From Camelimonas lactis (GTDB lineage Bacteria; Pseudomonadota; Alphaproteobacteria; Rhizobiales; Beijerinckiaceae): a stretch of 57,463 bases of DNA. The notes below the pieces were generated by a model that had not been told where the DNA came from, did no database searches, and worked only from the letters and a program-made list of their open reading frames with translations. The stretch covers positions 1 through 57,463 of the forward strand of contig NZ_SLWL01000019.1 in assembly GCF_004342915.1 (NCBI RefSeq), read 5' to 3'. Shown here in pieces: positions 18,337-25,152 of the stretch. Positions within the stretch are counted from its first letter, which is position 1. Every line of letters starts with the position of its first letter. Made by a program: the position numbers and the translations under genes.

Positions 18337-19110
18337 TCAGTAGCCGAATTGCTCGCGCAGGATGCGTTCGTCAAGGCTGTGTCCCTGGTCGTGCAGCAGC
18401 ACCAGTTGCAGGGAGGGGTCCTTGCGCACCTCGACGCGGTGCGCGCGGCGGACCTCGTGGCCGTCGGCGACGGCCGCGACCGGCCGTTTTTCAGGCTCCA
18501 GCACCTCGATGGCGATCCTGGCGTGATTGGGCAGCAGGGCGCCGCGCCAGCGGCGGGGGCGGAACGGGGCCAGGGGCGTCAACGCCAGCAACGGCGCGTT
18601 CAGGGGCAGGATCGGGCCGTTGGCCGACAGGTTGTAGGCGGTGGAGCCGGCCGGGGTCGCCACCAGAATGCCGTCGGCGGTGAGCTCTTCCATGCGCACC
18701 TTGCCGTCAACGGAAATCCGCAGCTTCGCCGCCTGATGGGTCTGGCGGAGCAGGCTGACCTCGTTGATGGCGTGGGCGGTGGTTTCATCCCCATTGTGAT
18801 CGATGGCGCGCATCAGCAGCGGATGGATGATGGAGCGTTGCGCCGCCGCCAGCCGCTCGATCAGGTTATCCTCGCAATAGTCGTTCATCAGGAAGCCGAC
18901 CGAGCCGCGATGCATGCCGTAGATCGGTTTGTCGCGCCCCATGAAACGGTGCAGGGTTTGCAGCATCAGCCCGTCGCCGCCGAGGGCGACGATGACTGAA
19001 GCCTGTTTGGGATCAACGCCGCCATAGCGTTCTTCCAGCCTGACCCGGGAATCCTGGGCTTCCGGATTGTCGCTGGCGACAAAGCCGATCGACGAATAGC
19101 TGCGTGGCAT
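18337..19110 (-). CDS. nadK: NAD kinase
   Basis: A 257-residue ATP-NAD kinase that makes NADP. The GGDG motif (44-47), the NE-type segment [33 protein letters not shown] and a C-terminal DGHEV segment define the family. The start at 19110 ([10 protein letters not shown]) matches the short alphaproteobacterial form and has GGGCGGAAC upstream; the in-frame start at 19200 adds 30 atypical residues. Confidence 0.93.
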   Translation of the reverse strand: MPRSYSSIGFVASDNPEAQDSRVRLEERYGGVDPKQASVIVALGGDGLMLQTLHRFMGRDKPIYGMHRGSVGFLMNDYCEDNLIERLAAAQRSIIHPLLMRAIDHNGDETTAHAINEVSLLRQTHQAAKLRISVDGKVRMEELTADGILVATPAGSTAYNLSANGPILPLNAPLLALTPLAPFRPRRWRGALLPNHARIAIEVLEPEKRPVAAVADGHEVRRAHRVEVRKDPSLQLVLLHDQGHSLDERILREQFGY

Positions 19111-19272
19111 GTTCCGCCCGAATGCTCCACTCAAGGGATGGCGCTGGCTCACGCCTTCCCCGAACGCGGTGGGTGCATGGCGCCGCGATATGAATGACAC
19201 GTCCCGCAGGACAAGGGAACCGCACGGGGCGGCGCGCCGGCCAGGCCCGTTCGGGCCAGGCCCCGGCGGCCG

Positions 19273-20256
19273 TCAGGCGCTGCCGATCAGGATGCCGGCC
19301 GCCAGCACCAGCGCGCCGCCCAGCACCACCTGCAGGGCGGCGCGGAAGAAGGGGGTTTCCATGTAACGGTTCTGGATCCATGCGATGGCCCACAGTTCGC
19401 AAAACACCAGCACGACGGCGACGGCGGTGGCGGTCCAGAAATCGCGGATGAGATAGGGCAGGGCATGGCCGAGGCCGCCGAGCGTGGTCATGATCCCGCA
19501 GGCGAGGCCGCGCTTGATCGGCGAGCCCCGGCCCGAGAGCTTGCCGTCGTCATGCACCGCCTCGGTGAAGCCCATGGAAATGCCGGCGCCAACCGAGGCG
19601 GAGAGGCCGACGAGAAAGGTCTGCCAGGTGTCCTGGGTGGCGAAAGCGGCGGCGAAAATGGGCGCCAGCGTCGACACCGAGCCATCCATCAGGCCGGCTA
19701 GGCCGGGCTGGATATAGGTGAGGATCTGTCGCCGGCGTTCGGCGGCGCGCTCGGCCTCCTGAACGTCAGCCGGCGTCAGTCGCTGTTCCAGCGCGTCGGC
19801 CAGCGCTTCGTGCTGCTTTTCCTGAAGGGCGAGATCGCCGAGGAGCTTGCGGGTCGCCGCGTCGGTTACCCGTTCGGCCGCCGTCGCGTAAAAACGCCAG
19901 GCCTGCTCCTCCATGGCGGCGGCGGCGGCGCGAACCCTGTCGATGCCCAGGGGGCGCACCAGCCAGTCCGGCCTGCGGGTGAAATAGCCACTGACGTGCT
20001 CGCGGCGGATCAGTGGAATCGTATCGCCGAAGCGGGCTTGATGCAGGGCGATCAGGGCGTCGCGATGGGCATGCTCTTCCGCGGCCATACGCTCGAAAAT
20101 CCGCGCCGTATCAGGAAAATCATCACGCAGACCGTCGGCGTAGGCGAGGTAAATCCGCGCGTCATCCTCCTCGGAGGAGATGGCGAGGGCGAGAATTTCC
20201 TGTTCGGAGAGGGAATCGAACGGCCGGCGGCCGCCGTTGAAGAGACGGGTGAGCAT
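19273..20256 (-). CDS. mbfA: Membrane-bound ferritin A, iron exporter
   Basis: A 327-residue fusion of an erythrin/ferritin-like di-iron domain and a VIT1/CCC1-type membrane domain. The ferritin part (about 15-160) has paired iron-ligand motifs: E61-x-x-H64 in AEEHAH, MEEQAWRFY around 115, and E146-x-x-H149 in LQEKQH. The membrane part (about 185-327) has the VIT signature GLAGLMDGSVSTLAPIFAAA and four to five TMs. In Bradyrhizobium and Agrobacterium, MbfA exports iron and protects from iron and peroxide stress under Irr control. An Irr-type dyad lies 33 bp upstream of the start codon. Confidence 0.9.
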   Translation of the reverse strand: MLTRLFNGGRRPFDSLSEQEILALAISSEEDDARIYLAYADGLRDDFPDTARIFERMAAEEHAHRDALIALHQARFGDTIPLIRREHVSGYFTRRPDWLVRPLGIDRVRAAAAAMEEQAWRFYATAAERVTDAATRKLLGDLALQEKQHEALADALEQRLTPADVQEAERAAERRRQILTYIQPGLAGLMDGSVSTLAPIFAAAFATQDTWQTFLVGLSASVGAGISMGFTEAVHDDGKLSGRGSPIKRGLACGIMTTLGGLGHALPYLIRDFWTATAVAVVLVFCELWAIAWIQNRYMETPFFRAALQVVLGGALVLAAGILIGSA

Positions 20257-20288
20257 GGATTTGATATCATGTCCAAAATGACAGTATA

Positions 20289-20303
20289 TTAGAATTATTC
20301 CAA
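20289..20303. promoter_or_regulatory. Putative Irr box (ICE-type dyad) upstream of mbfA
   Basis: The near-perfect dyad TTAGAATTATTCCAA (TTAGAA, 3-bp centre, TTCCAA; one mismatch) in an AT-rich stretch lies 33 bp before the mbfA ATG. It resembles the iron control element bound by Irr in Hyphomicrobiales, and its position would block the promoter. That mbfA is an Irr target is known in relatives; binding here is inference. Confidence 0.6.
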
Positions 20304-20408
20304 AATTTGCCGGACGGCAAGTCGTCAGGGGTTTCGCGGGCCGCTGGCGTCACGGGCTGGCTGGCTGGCGGGGCGCGCCAGGCGGCGACTGGAAAACTGG
20401 AGGCGGCG

Positions 20409-20723
20409 GTGAGCGAATTCGTCTTTTTGTACACCACCTTTCCCGGGGAGGCGGCGGCCGCGCGGGTCGCCCGGGAGCTGGTGGAGGCGGGTCTGGTCGC
20501 CTGCGCCAATATCATTCCCGGTATGCGGTCCATCTATCGCTATGGGGATGGGGTCGAAGAAGGACAGGAGGTCGTGGTGATCTTCAAACTGCCGGCAAAG
20601 GCCGCGGAGGCGGCCGCCGGGCGGTTACGCGCGCTTCATCCCTATGAAACGCCGGTGGTGGCGTTCCTCCACGTCGCGCCAGACGCCGCGACCGCCGCCT
20701 GGCTGCGCGAAGCCACGGGCTGA
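20409..20723 (+). CDS. cutA: Divalent-cation tolerance protein CutA
   Basis: A 104-residue CutA1. FVFLYTTFPGEAAAARVARELVEAGLVACANIIPG and the YRYGDGVEE..EVVVIFKLP segment are diagnostic, as is the C-terminal HPYETPVV. CutA is a trimeric signalling-like protein historically tied to copper tolerance; its role is unsettled. It starts at GTG (20409) with GGAGG five bases upstream, which beats the upstream in-frame ATG at 20307. It is divergent from mbfA. Confidence 0.93.
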   Translation: MSEFVFLYTTFPGEAAAARVARELVEAGLVACANIIPGMRSIYRYGDGVEEGQEVVVIFKLPAKAAEAAAGRLRALHPYETPVVAFLHVAPDAATAAWLREATG

Positions 20724-20882
20724 GGCCGCCGGCAGCCGACCGGGAGCCGTTGGTTTCCCGGCGCGCCGGCCGGATCCACCGTACGGCGGGACCAGACATT
20801 GCAGGGACAGGGGGAATTTTTTCTGCTTTTACAAGGCGTCAATATGTGTTAAGTCATTATTAACAACCGGTATATGCGGAGT

Positions 20883-20947
20883 TGCCCGCACCGGTGCTCA
20901 CTCCATGAGACCCGCCCCCTCTGACCCCCTCAGAGGGGGCATTTTTG
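20883..20947 (+). ncRNA. Candidate small RNA
   Basis: TTAAGT (20849-20854), a 16-bp spacer and TATATG (20871-20876) form a plausible promoter. The expected transcript of about 65 nt ends at a strong intrinsic terminator. It has no open frame. The same terminator could instead serve cutA, which ends 190 bp upstream, so the sRNA call is tentative. I do not recognise the family. Confidence 0.35.
20914..20946 (+). terminator. Intrinsic terminator
   Basis: An 11-bp perfect stem (GCCCCCTCTGA / TCAGAGGGGGC) with a CCCCC loop is followed by ATTTTTG. Confidence 0.88.
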
Positions 20948-21292
20948 TCTCCGCGCGGCTCTGCCCTGGTCCGCGCCGGTTGTGGCCCTGATCTGATCTG
21001 GCCTGACCCCTGCTCCGCGCCCGGACGTTGTTCGTTCGGGTCGCGGGCGCCTTTCCGGGCGCTCATCTTTCCGGGGCGACCCACTTTCTGGGCGCCCCAG
21101 CTCCGGGGGCGACGTTCTCCACACGCCGCCACGGGCTGTGGTCCGCGGTTTCCATATCGGCCCAACTTGTTCTATGCCTGATGGTCCGGTGGGCGGGGCT
21201 GCGGCTGTCGTTTCCCTGTCCGGCGGCCAGAAACGTGGAAGCGCCCTGTACAGGCCAGGATCGGCCGGCGGGACGTTGATGGAGGAATACGC

Positions 21293-21577
21293 ATGGTTTC
21301 GATCGTTGCACGGATCAAGGTCAAGGAAGGCGAGGGCGCTTCTTTCGAGAAGGTCGCCAAGGAACTGGCGTCGAAGGTGAACGCCAACGAGCCAGGCTGC
21401 GAATTCTACGCCCTGCACAAGACGGACGATCCCACCGTGTATGTGTTCATTGAACGCTACAAGGATCAGGCCGCCATTGAGGCGCACCGCAAGTCCGACC
21501 ATTTCCGCGCGCTTGGCAAGGAAATGGGCCAGTTCATGGCCGGACCGCCGTCCGTGGAAGTGCTCCAGGAAGCCTGA
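21293..21577 (+). CDS. Antibiotic biosynthesis monooxygenase (ABM) domain protein
   Basis: A 94-residue single ABM-domain protein with the dimeric alpha-beta barrel fold. The pattern VSIVARIKVKEG, EPGCEFYALHKTDDPTVYVFIERYKD and AHRKSDHF is typical of the YgiN/LsrG-like group. Members include quinol monooxygenases and AI-2 processing LsrG; the substrate here is unknown. GGAGGAA precedes the ATG. It is a single-gene unit with its own terminator. Confidence 0.88.
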   Translation: MVSIVARIKVKEGEGASFEKVAKELASKVNANEPGCEFYALHKTDDPTVYVFIERYKDQAAIEAHRKSDHFRALGKEMGQFMAGPPSVEVLQEA

Positions 21578-21671
21578 GGCAGGCCGCGCGCAGCCGCCTC
21601 ATCGACCGGTTGCCCACCGGTCGTGGCGCCCGCCTGATGAACCGGCGGGAGCAGCGCTCCGGAACAAAACG

Positions 21672-21695
21672 GGCCGCCCAATGGGCGGCCTTTTT
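21672..21695 (+). terminator. Intrinsic terminator of the ABM gene
   Basis: An 8-bp GC stem (GGCCGCCC / GGGCGGCC) with a 3-base loop is followed by TTTTT. Confidence 0.88.
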
Positions 21696-21746
21696 GCTGG
21701 CGGACACGTCCTTGCCGGCGGATATCCGCCACCGCCATTCCTTCCG

Positions 21747-22724
21747 TCATTCCTGGCGCAGCAGGAAATGGCCGTAGGCGCTGGCGATCGGCTTGTCCTG
21801 GTTCTCCTGCCAGGCCTCGACCATGACGGCGACGACGCGGCGGCCTTCCTTGGTGATGCGGCAGCGGGCGTAGGTGTCCACCGGTCGGCCGGAGCGCAGG
21901 TAATTGATGGTGAGGCCAATGGGCTTTGGCGGGCGGTCCTGGCCGAACTGGGCGCTGAGCTGCAACAGGGCGGTGGTTTCCAGGAAAGCGCCGATCGTGC
22001 CGCCGTGCAGGGCGGGCAGGGACGGGTTGCCAATCAGCCTGGGCTCGAAGCGCATGACGGCGGTGACATCGTCGCCACGCTGCTCGCACTCCACGCCAAG
22101 AAACTGGGCGTAGCTCATCCGCTCCAGCATCTTCTGCGCCGGGCTGCCCGGGCTCCTGGGCGGCGCCGGCGGACGCACCGGCAGTTCGTTCAGCTTCGTC
22201 GTGTCGGGGCGGACGCTCAGGCTGGTCTTGTTGGCGGCCAGCATGAAGGTAGCCACCGCGTTGGCGATGAGGTCGCCCTCGCCCTGGTAGGCTTCCGCCC
22301 GGACGAAGGCGATGTTCTTCGTCATCTTGTAGCAGTGGGCGTGGCAATGCACCGTTTCGCCGCTGGCGGCTGGTTTCATGTAGTCGATGCGCAGGTCCAG
22401 CGTGGCGATCGCCTGGCGCATGGCCTTCTTCAGCTGCACCGAGGCGCCGCAGGTGTGATCAATCAGGGCGGTGATGACGCCGCCATGGAGAACGCCGGTT
22501 TCTGAGTCACCCGCGAATTGCGCCTGGTAAGGCAAGGCCAGGGTTGCATGACCAACGCGCGCGCTCTCAAACCGGAGGCCAAGGGCGTGGGCGTGCGGCG
22601 TGCCGCCGGCCATGCGGGCCTCGATGAATTCGAGCAAGGCGGGATCGATTTCGGCGCCGTCCGCCAGCTCTCCGGCGGCAAGGGCCCTGGCGGCGAGCTT
22701 TTCGGCGGATTCATTCGTGGTCAT
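21747..22724 (-). CDS. Tandem PaaI-type thioesterase (double hotdog)
   Basis: A 325-residue protein with two PaaI/YdiI-like hotdog domains in one chain. Each carries the family signature: LHGGVITALIDHTCG (about 78-92) and LHGGTIGAFLETTALLQ (about 235-251), with matching preceding LGLRFE and LGVECE segments. PaaI enzymes hydrolyse aryl- or acyl-CoA thioesters and usually act as tetramers of single domains, so this fusion provides the dimer in cis. The start at 22724 is chosen because GGAGACGAG lies upstream; the frame extends to 22859 without conservation. Confidence 0.85.
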   Translation of the reverse strand: MTTNESAEKLAARALAAGELADGAEIDPALLEFIEARMAGGTPHAHALGLRFESARVGHATLALPYQAQFAGDSETGVLHGGVITALIDHTCGASVQLKKAMRQAIATLDLRIDYMKPAASGETVHCHAHCYKMTKNIAFVRAEAYQGEGDLIANAVATFMLAANKTSLSVRPDTTKLNELPVRPPAPPRSPGSPAQKMLERMSYAQFLGVECEQRGDDVTAVMRFEPRLIGNPSLPALHGGTIGAFLETTALLQLSAQFGQDRPPKPIGLTINYLRSGRPVDTYARCRITKEGRRVVAVMVEAWQENQDKPIASAYGHFLLRQE

Positions 22725-23172
22725 TGTCTGCTCGTCTCCGTCAGGTCGCCGGCGCGGGGCATGGTCCGGGAAAGCGATGCTGCTTCCGCCCGTTTCTCCG
22801 CTCCGCGTTTCCCGCCTGTCGTTCTTGTAAAAATACCGCGTTCCATTCCTGGAAGGCATGGTTGCTACGGGTTTCTAGAGCATTTTCGGGAAAAGTGGAG
22901 CCCACCTTTCGTGAAGAAAATGCGTCAAATGGCAGCGCGGGCGCGGCGGCGGGGCGATAGTTCACTGCTGCAATTGTGATTGGGGCGCGACGGCTGAATC
23001 GCGCACAAGGGGCGGCGGCGCGCAGCGACAGAAGTCCGCGCCGTCAAGCTGGAGCTTTCTGGAGGGCCGCCCCGCAGGAGCGGGCGGCAAAAGCTCCGCC
23101 CATCAACCGAAAGGAACGCCCCGCTGCTGGCGGCCATGGCCGGAGCACAGGGCGCACTGGAGGAACGTTACC
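22725..23172. other. Divergent intergenic region (448 bp)
   Basis: It holds the thioesterase promoter and a dispersed palindromic repeat (22874-22929, listed separately). No gene is supported. Confidence 0.4.
22874..22929. repeat. Dispersed rhizobial palindromic repeat (GAGCATTTTC type)
   Basis: The element starts TCTAGAGCATTTTC and ends GAAGAAAATGCGTCAAA. The arms GCATTTTC (22880-22887) and GAAAATGC (22916-22923) pair, with an AAAGTGGA segment in the middle. This arrangement is well known as a dispersed intergenic repeat in Hyphomicrobiales genomes. A diverged relative appears at 24853-24901. Confidence 0.75.
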
Positions 23173-23430
23173 GTGAACATGCTGAGGATCTTCGTTGTCG
23201 TCGCGGCCCTGGCGCCGGTTTCCGCGTTTGCCTGCACGGCCGAAGACATCAACGCGAAGGCGACCGAGCTGTCGACCTCGCTGCAGACGCTGGCGGCCAG
23301 GGATCAGCAGAAAGCCATGGAAGTCACCCAGCGCATGCAGGCCATTCAGGCGAAGCAGCAGGCGCCCGGCTCGATGACCGAAGCCTGCAAGATGTATGAT
23401 GAGCTGCTCGCCGAAGTTAAGGGCAAGTAA
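23173..23430 (+). CDS. Small exported protein, 85 aa
   Basis: An 85-residue protein with a clear signal peptide (1-20, MNMLRIFVVVAALAPVSAFA, signal peptidase I site AFA before C21). The mature part of 65 residues is helical, rich in Gln/Ala/Lys, and has two cysteines (C21 and C72) that could form a disulfide. The lipobox is poor, so a lipoprotein is less likely. It starts at GTG with GGAGGAA seven bases upstream; an ATG two codons later is possible. No family is recognised. Confidence 0.7.
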   Translation: MNMLRIFVVVAALAPVSAFACTAEDINAKATELSTSLQTLAARDQQKAMEVTQRMQAIQAKQQAPGSMTEACKMYDELLAEVKGK

Positions 23431-23612
23431 CGCCGGACCAGCTGGCGCGGAGGCCTGATGCGACCGCGCCAGTGAACAACGCCCCGGGCATTCGTCTCTG
23501 GAATATCGCTGAAGCCCACTGCAACACCTCCCCGCGGCGCGAAAAATGCTGTCTCCTGCCGGAGACAACCAGAAACGAAAAGCAGACCTGCGCGCGCGTG
23601 GGAGGGGGGATC

Positions 23613-24752
23613 ATGACGGAGCCTGTCACGCCGTTTGTGCTGTCCGTGCCGGAGGAAGCGCTGGACGACCTGCGCCAGCGTCTGGCGCGCACGCGCTGGC
23701 CAGAAAAGGAGACGGTGGACGACCTGCGCCAGGGCGCGCCGCTCGCCGCGGTTCAGGACCTCTGCGACTACTGGCTCCGCGCTTACGACTGGCGGCGCTG
23801 CGAGGCGATGCTCAACGGTTTCGGCCAGCACATGACGCGGATCGACGGCGTTGACATTCATTTCATTCACCGGCGCTCGCCCAATCCGGACGCCCTGCCG
23901 CTGATCATCACCCACGGCTGGCCCGGCTCGGTCATCGAGTTTCACAAAATCATTGGCCCATTGGCCGACCCGGCCGCCCACGGCGGCGATCCGGCCGACG
24001 CCTTTCATGTCGTGGCGCCCTCCATTCCCGGCTACGGGTTTTCCGGCAAACCGCTGCAGGCGGGCTGGACGACGCAGCGTATCGCCGCCGCCTGGGGCGA
24101 GCTGATGGGGCGGCTGGGCTATGAGCATTATGTGGCCCAGGGCGGCGACTGGGGATCGGCCATCAGCATCGCCATGGGCGAGGCGCCGCCGCCTGGCCTC
24201 GCGGCCATCCACCTGAACATGGTGACGGCGCCGCCCGGGCGTGACCAGCGGGACGACATGGACGACCGGGAAAAGGCGCTGCTGGCCCGCGCCCGCTATT
24301 ATCGCGACCAGGGCAACGGCTATGCGGTGCAGCAGAGCACCCGCCCGCAGACCCTGGCCTACGGCCTGACGGACTCGCCCGCCGGCCAGGCGGCCTGGAT
24401 CTTCGAGAAGTTTTTCGAGTGGACGGATTGCAATGGCGATCCGCTCAGCGTGCTGACCCGCGATGAACTGCTCGACAACATCATGCTGTACTGGCTGCCG
24501 GCGACCGCCGGCTCATCGGGCCGGCTCTACTGGGAGAGTTTCCGTCACTTCTCCGGCGGCGAGGTGCGGGTTCCGGTAGCAGCGAGCATTTTCCCGAAAG
24601 ATATTTCCCCACCAGCGCGCCGTTGGGCGGACAAACGTTTCAGTAATATCGTATACTGGAATGAACTGGATCGCGGCGGCCATTTCGCCGCCTTCGAGCA
24701 GCCGGAACTGTTCGTCAACGAACTGCGCGTCGCGCTGCGCCCGTTTCGCTGA
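23613..24752 (+). CDS. Epoxide hydrolase (alpha/beta hydrolase, microsomal type)
   Basis: A 379-residue alpha/beta hydrolase with the N-terminal epoxide-hydrolase (EHN) domain (about 6-115) found in microsomal-type enzymes. The oxyanion motif is HGWPGS (101-106), the nucleophile is D179 in QGGDWGS, and the catalytic histidine is H357 in RGGHFAAFE. The enzyme opens epoxides to diols through an ester intermediate. GGAGGGGGG precedes the ATG at 23613. The gene ends about 120 bp before an intrinsic terminator, beyond which the CRISPR leader begins. Confidence 0.88.
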   Translation: MTEPVTPFVLSVPEEALDDLRQRLARTRWPEKETVDDLRQGAPLAAVQDLCDYWLRAYDWRRCEAMLNGFGQHMTRIDGVDIHFIHRRSPNPDALPLIITHGWPGSVIEFHKIIGPLADPAAHGGDPADAFHVVAPSIPGYGFSGKPLQAGWTTQRIAAAWGELMGRLGYEHYVAQGGDWGSAISIAMGEAPPPGLAAIHLNMVTAPPGRDQRDDMDDREKALLARARYYRDQGNGYAVQQSTRPQTLAYGLTDSPAGQAAWIFEKFFEWTDCNGDPLSVLTRDELLDNIMLYWLPATAGSSGRLYWESFRHFSGGEVRVPVAASIFPKDISPPARRWADKRFSNIVYWNELDRGGHFAAFEQPELFVNELRVALRPFR

Positions 24753-24871
24753 GCCTTTTTTGCCAGAACTGGTTTCCTGCAGGTTTTCTGACCCGAAGTT
24801 TTTGGCCTGAAGTTCTGGCCGCAACAACGCGGCGGAGGGCGGTCTGAAATCCGCTCATGCCGAAAGTGGAC

Positions 24872-24904
24872 CGTATCCCGCCGTTTGCGCGGGATGCGTT
24901 TTTC
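24872..24904 (+). terminator. Intrinsic terminator before the CRISPR leader
   Basis: A 10-bp stem (arms CGTATCCCGC and GCGGGATGCG, one G-T pair) with a 7-base loop is followed by TTTTT. It overlaps a diverged copy of the GAGCATTTTC-type dispersed repeat (24853-24901, with GAAAGTGGA in the middle), which may have supplied the terminator. Confidence 0.7.
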
Positions 24905-25152
24905 CTTGGCAGGGCGCGACCATTCTTTCCGAAGGCCAGTATTCCTACGATGCGCCGGCCAGGATGCGCCTGCTCGCGCGAACCCCAAGCTGGCCCGAAA
25001 ACCCGGCGGGGTTCGCGCTCCACGCAAGGGCTTGCCAGCCCAGAGCTTTCCGCCCGGCCCCGCCTCCACCAGCCCCACTGCGCGCCGCCAGGACCCCCCT
25101 TCGCGCTGACGCCAGATTTCATTTCGCGAAATCTTCGGGTTAAAGGATAGCG
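24905..25152 (+). promoter_or_regulatory. CRISPR leader
   Basis: This stretch lies directly upstream of the first and most conserved end of the array and contains no gene. It ends with a 7-bp inverted repeat AGATTTC / GAAATCT (25114-25120 and 25128-25134) that includes the perfect palindrome ATTTCGCGAAAT, 18 bp before repeat 1. The array polarity (handle at the repeat 3' end, degenerate repeat at the far end) places the leader here. I cannot pick a firm promoter. Confidence 0.6.

Larger units (their letters stand above)
20724..21292. other. Intergenic region (569 bp) with candidate sRNA
   Basis: No protein gene is supported. The region contains a promoter-like and terminator-bounded stretch (20849-20947) listed separately; the remainder up to 21292 is GC-rich with no visible signal other than the ribosome binding site of the ABM gene. 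Confidence 0.4.

Noticed and set aside
24541-24640. GAGCATTTTC-like words within the epoxide hydrolase gene
   Set aside because: They encode the conserved SIFPKDI and RRWADKRF segments of the family, so this is coding sequence and not an inserted repeat.
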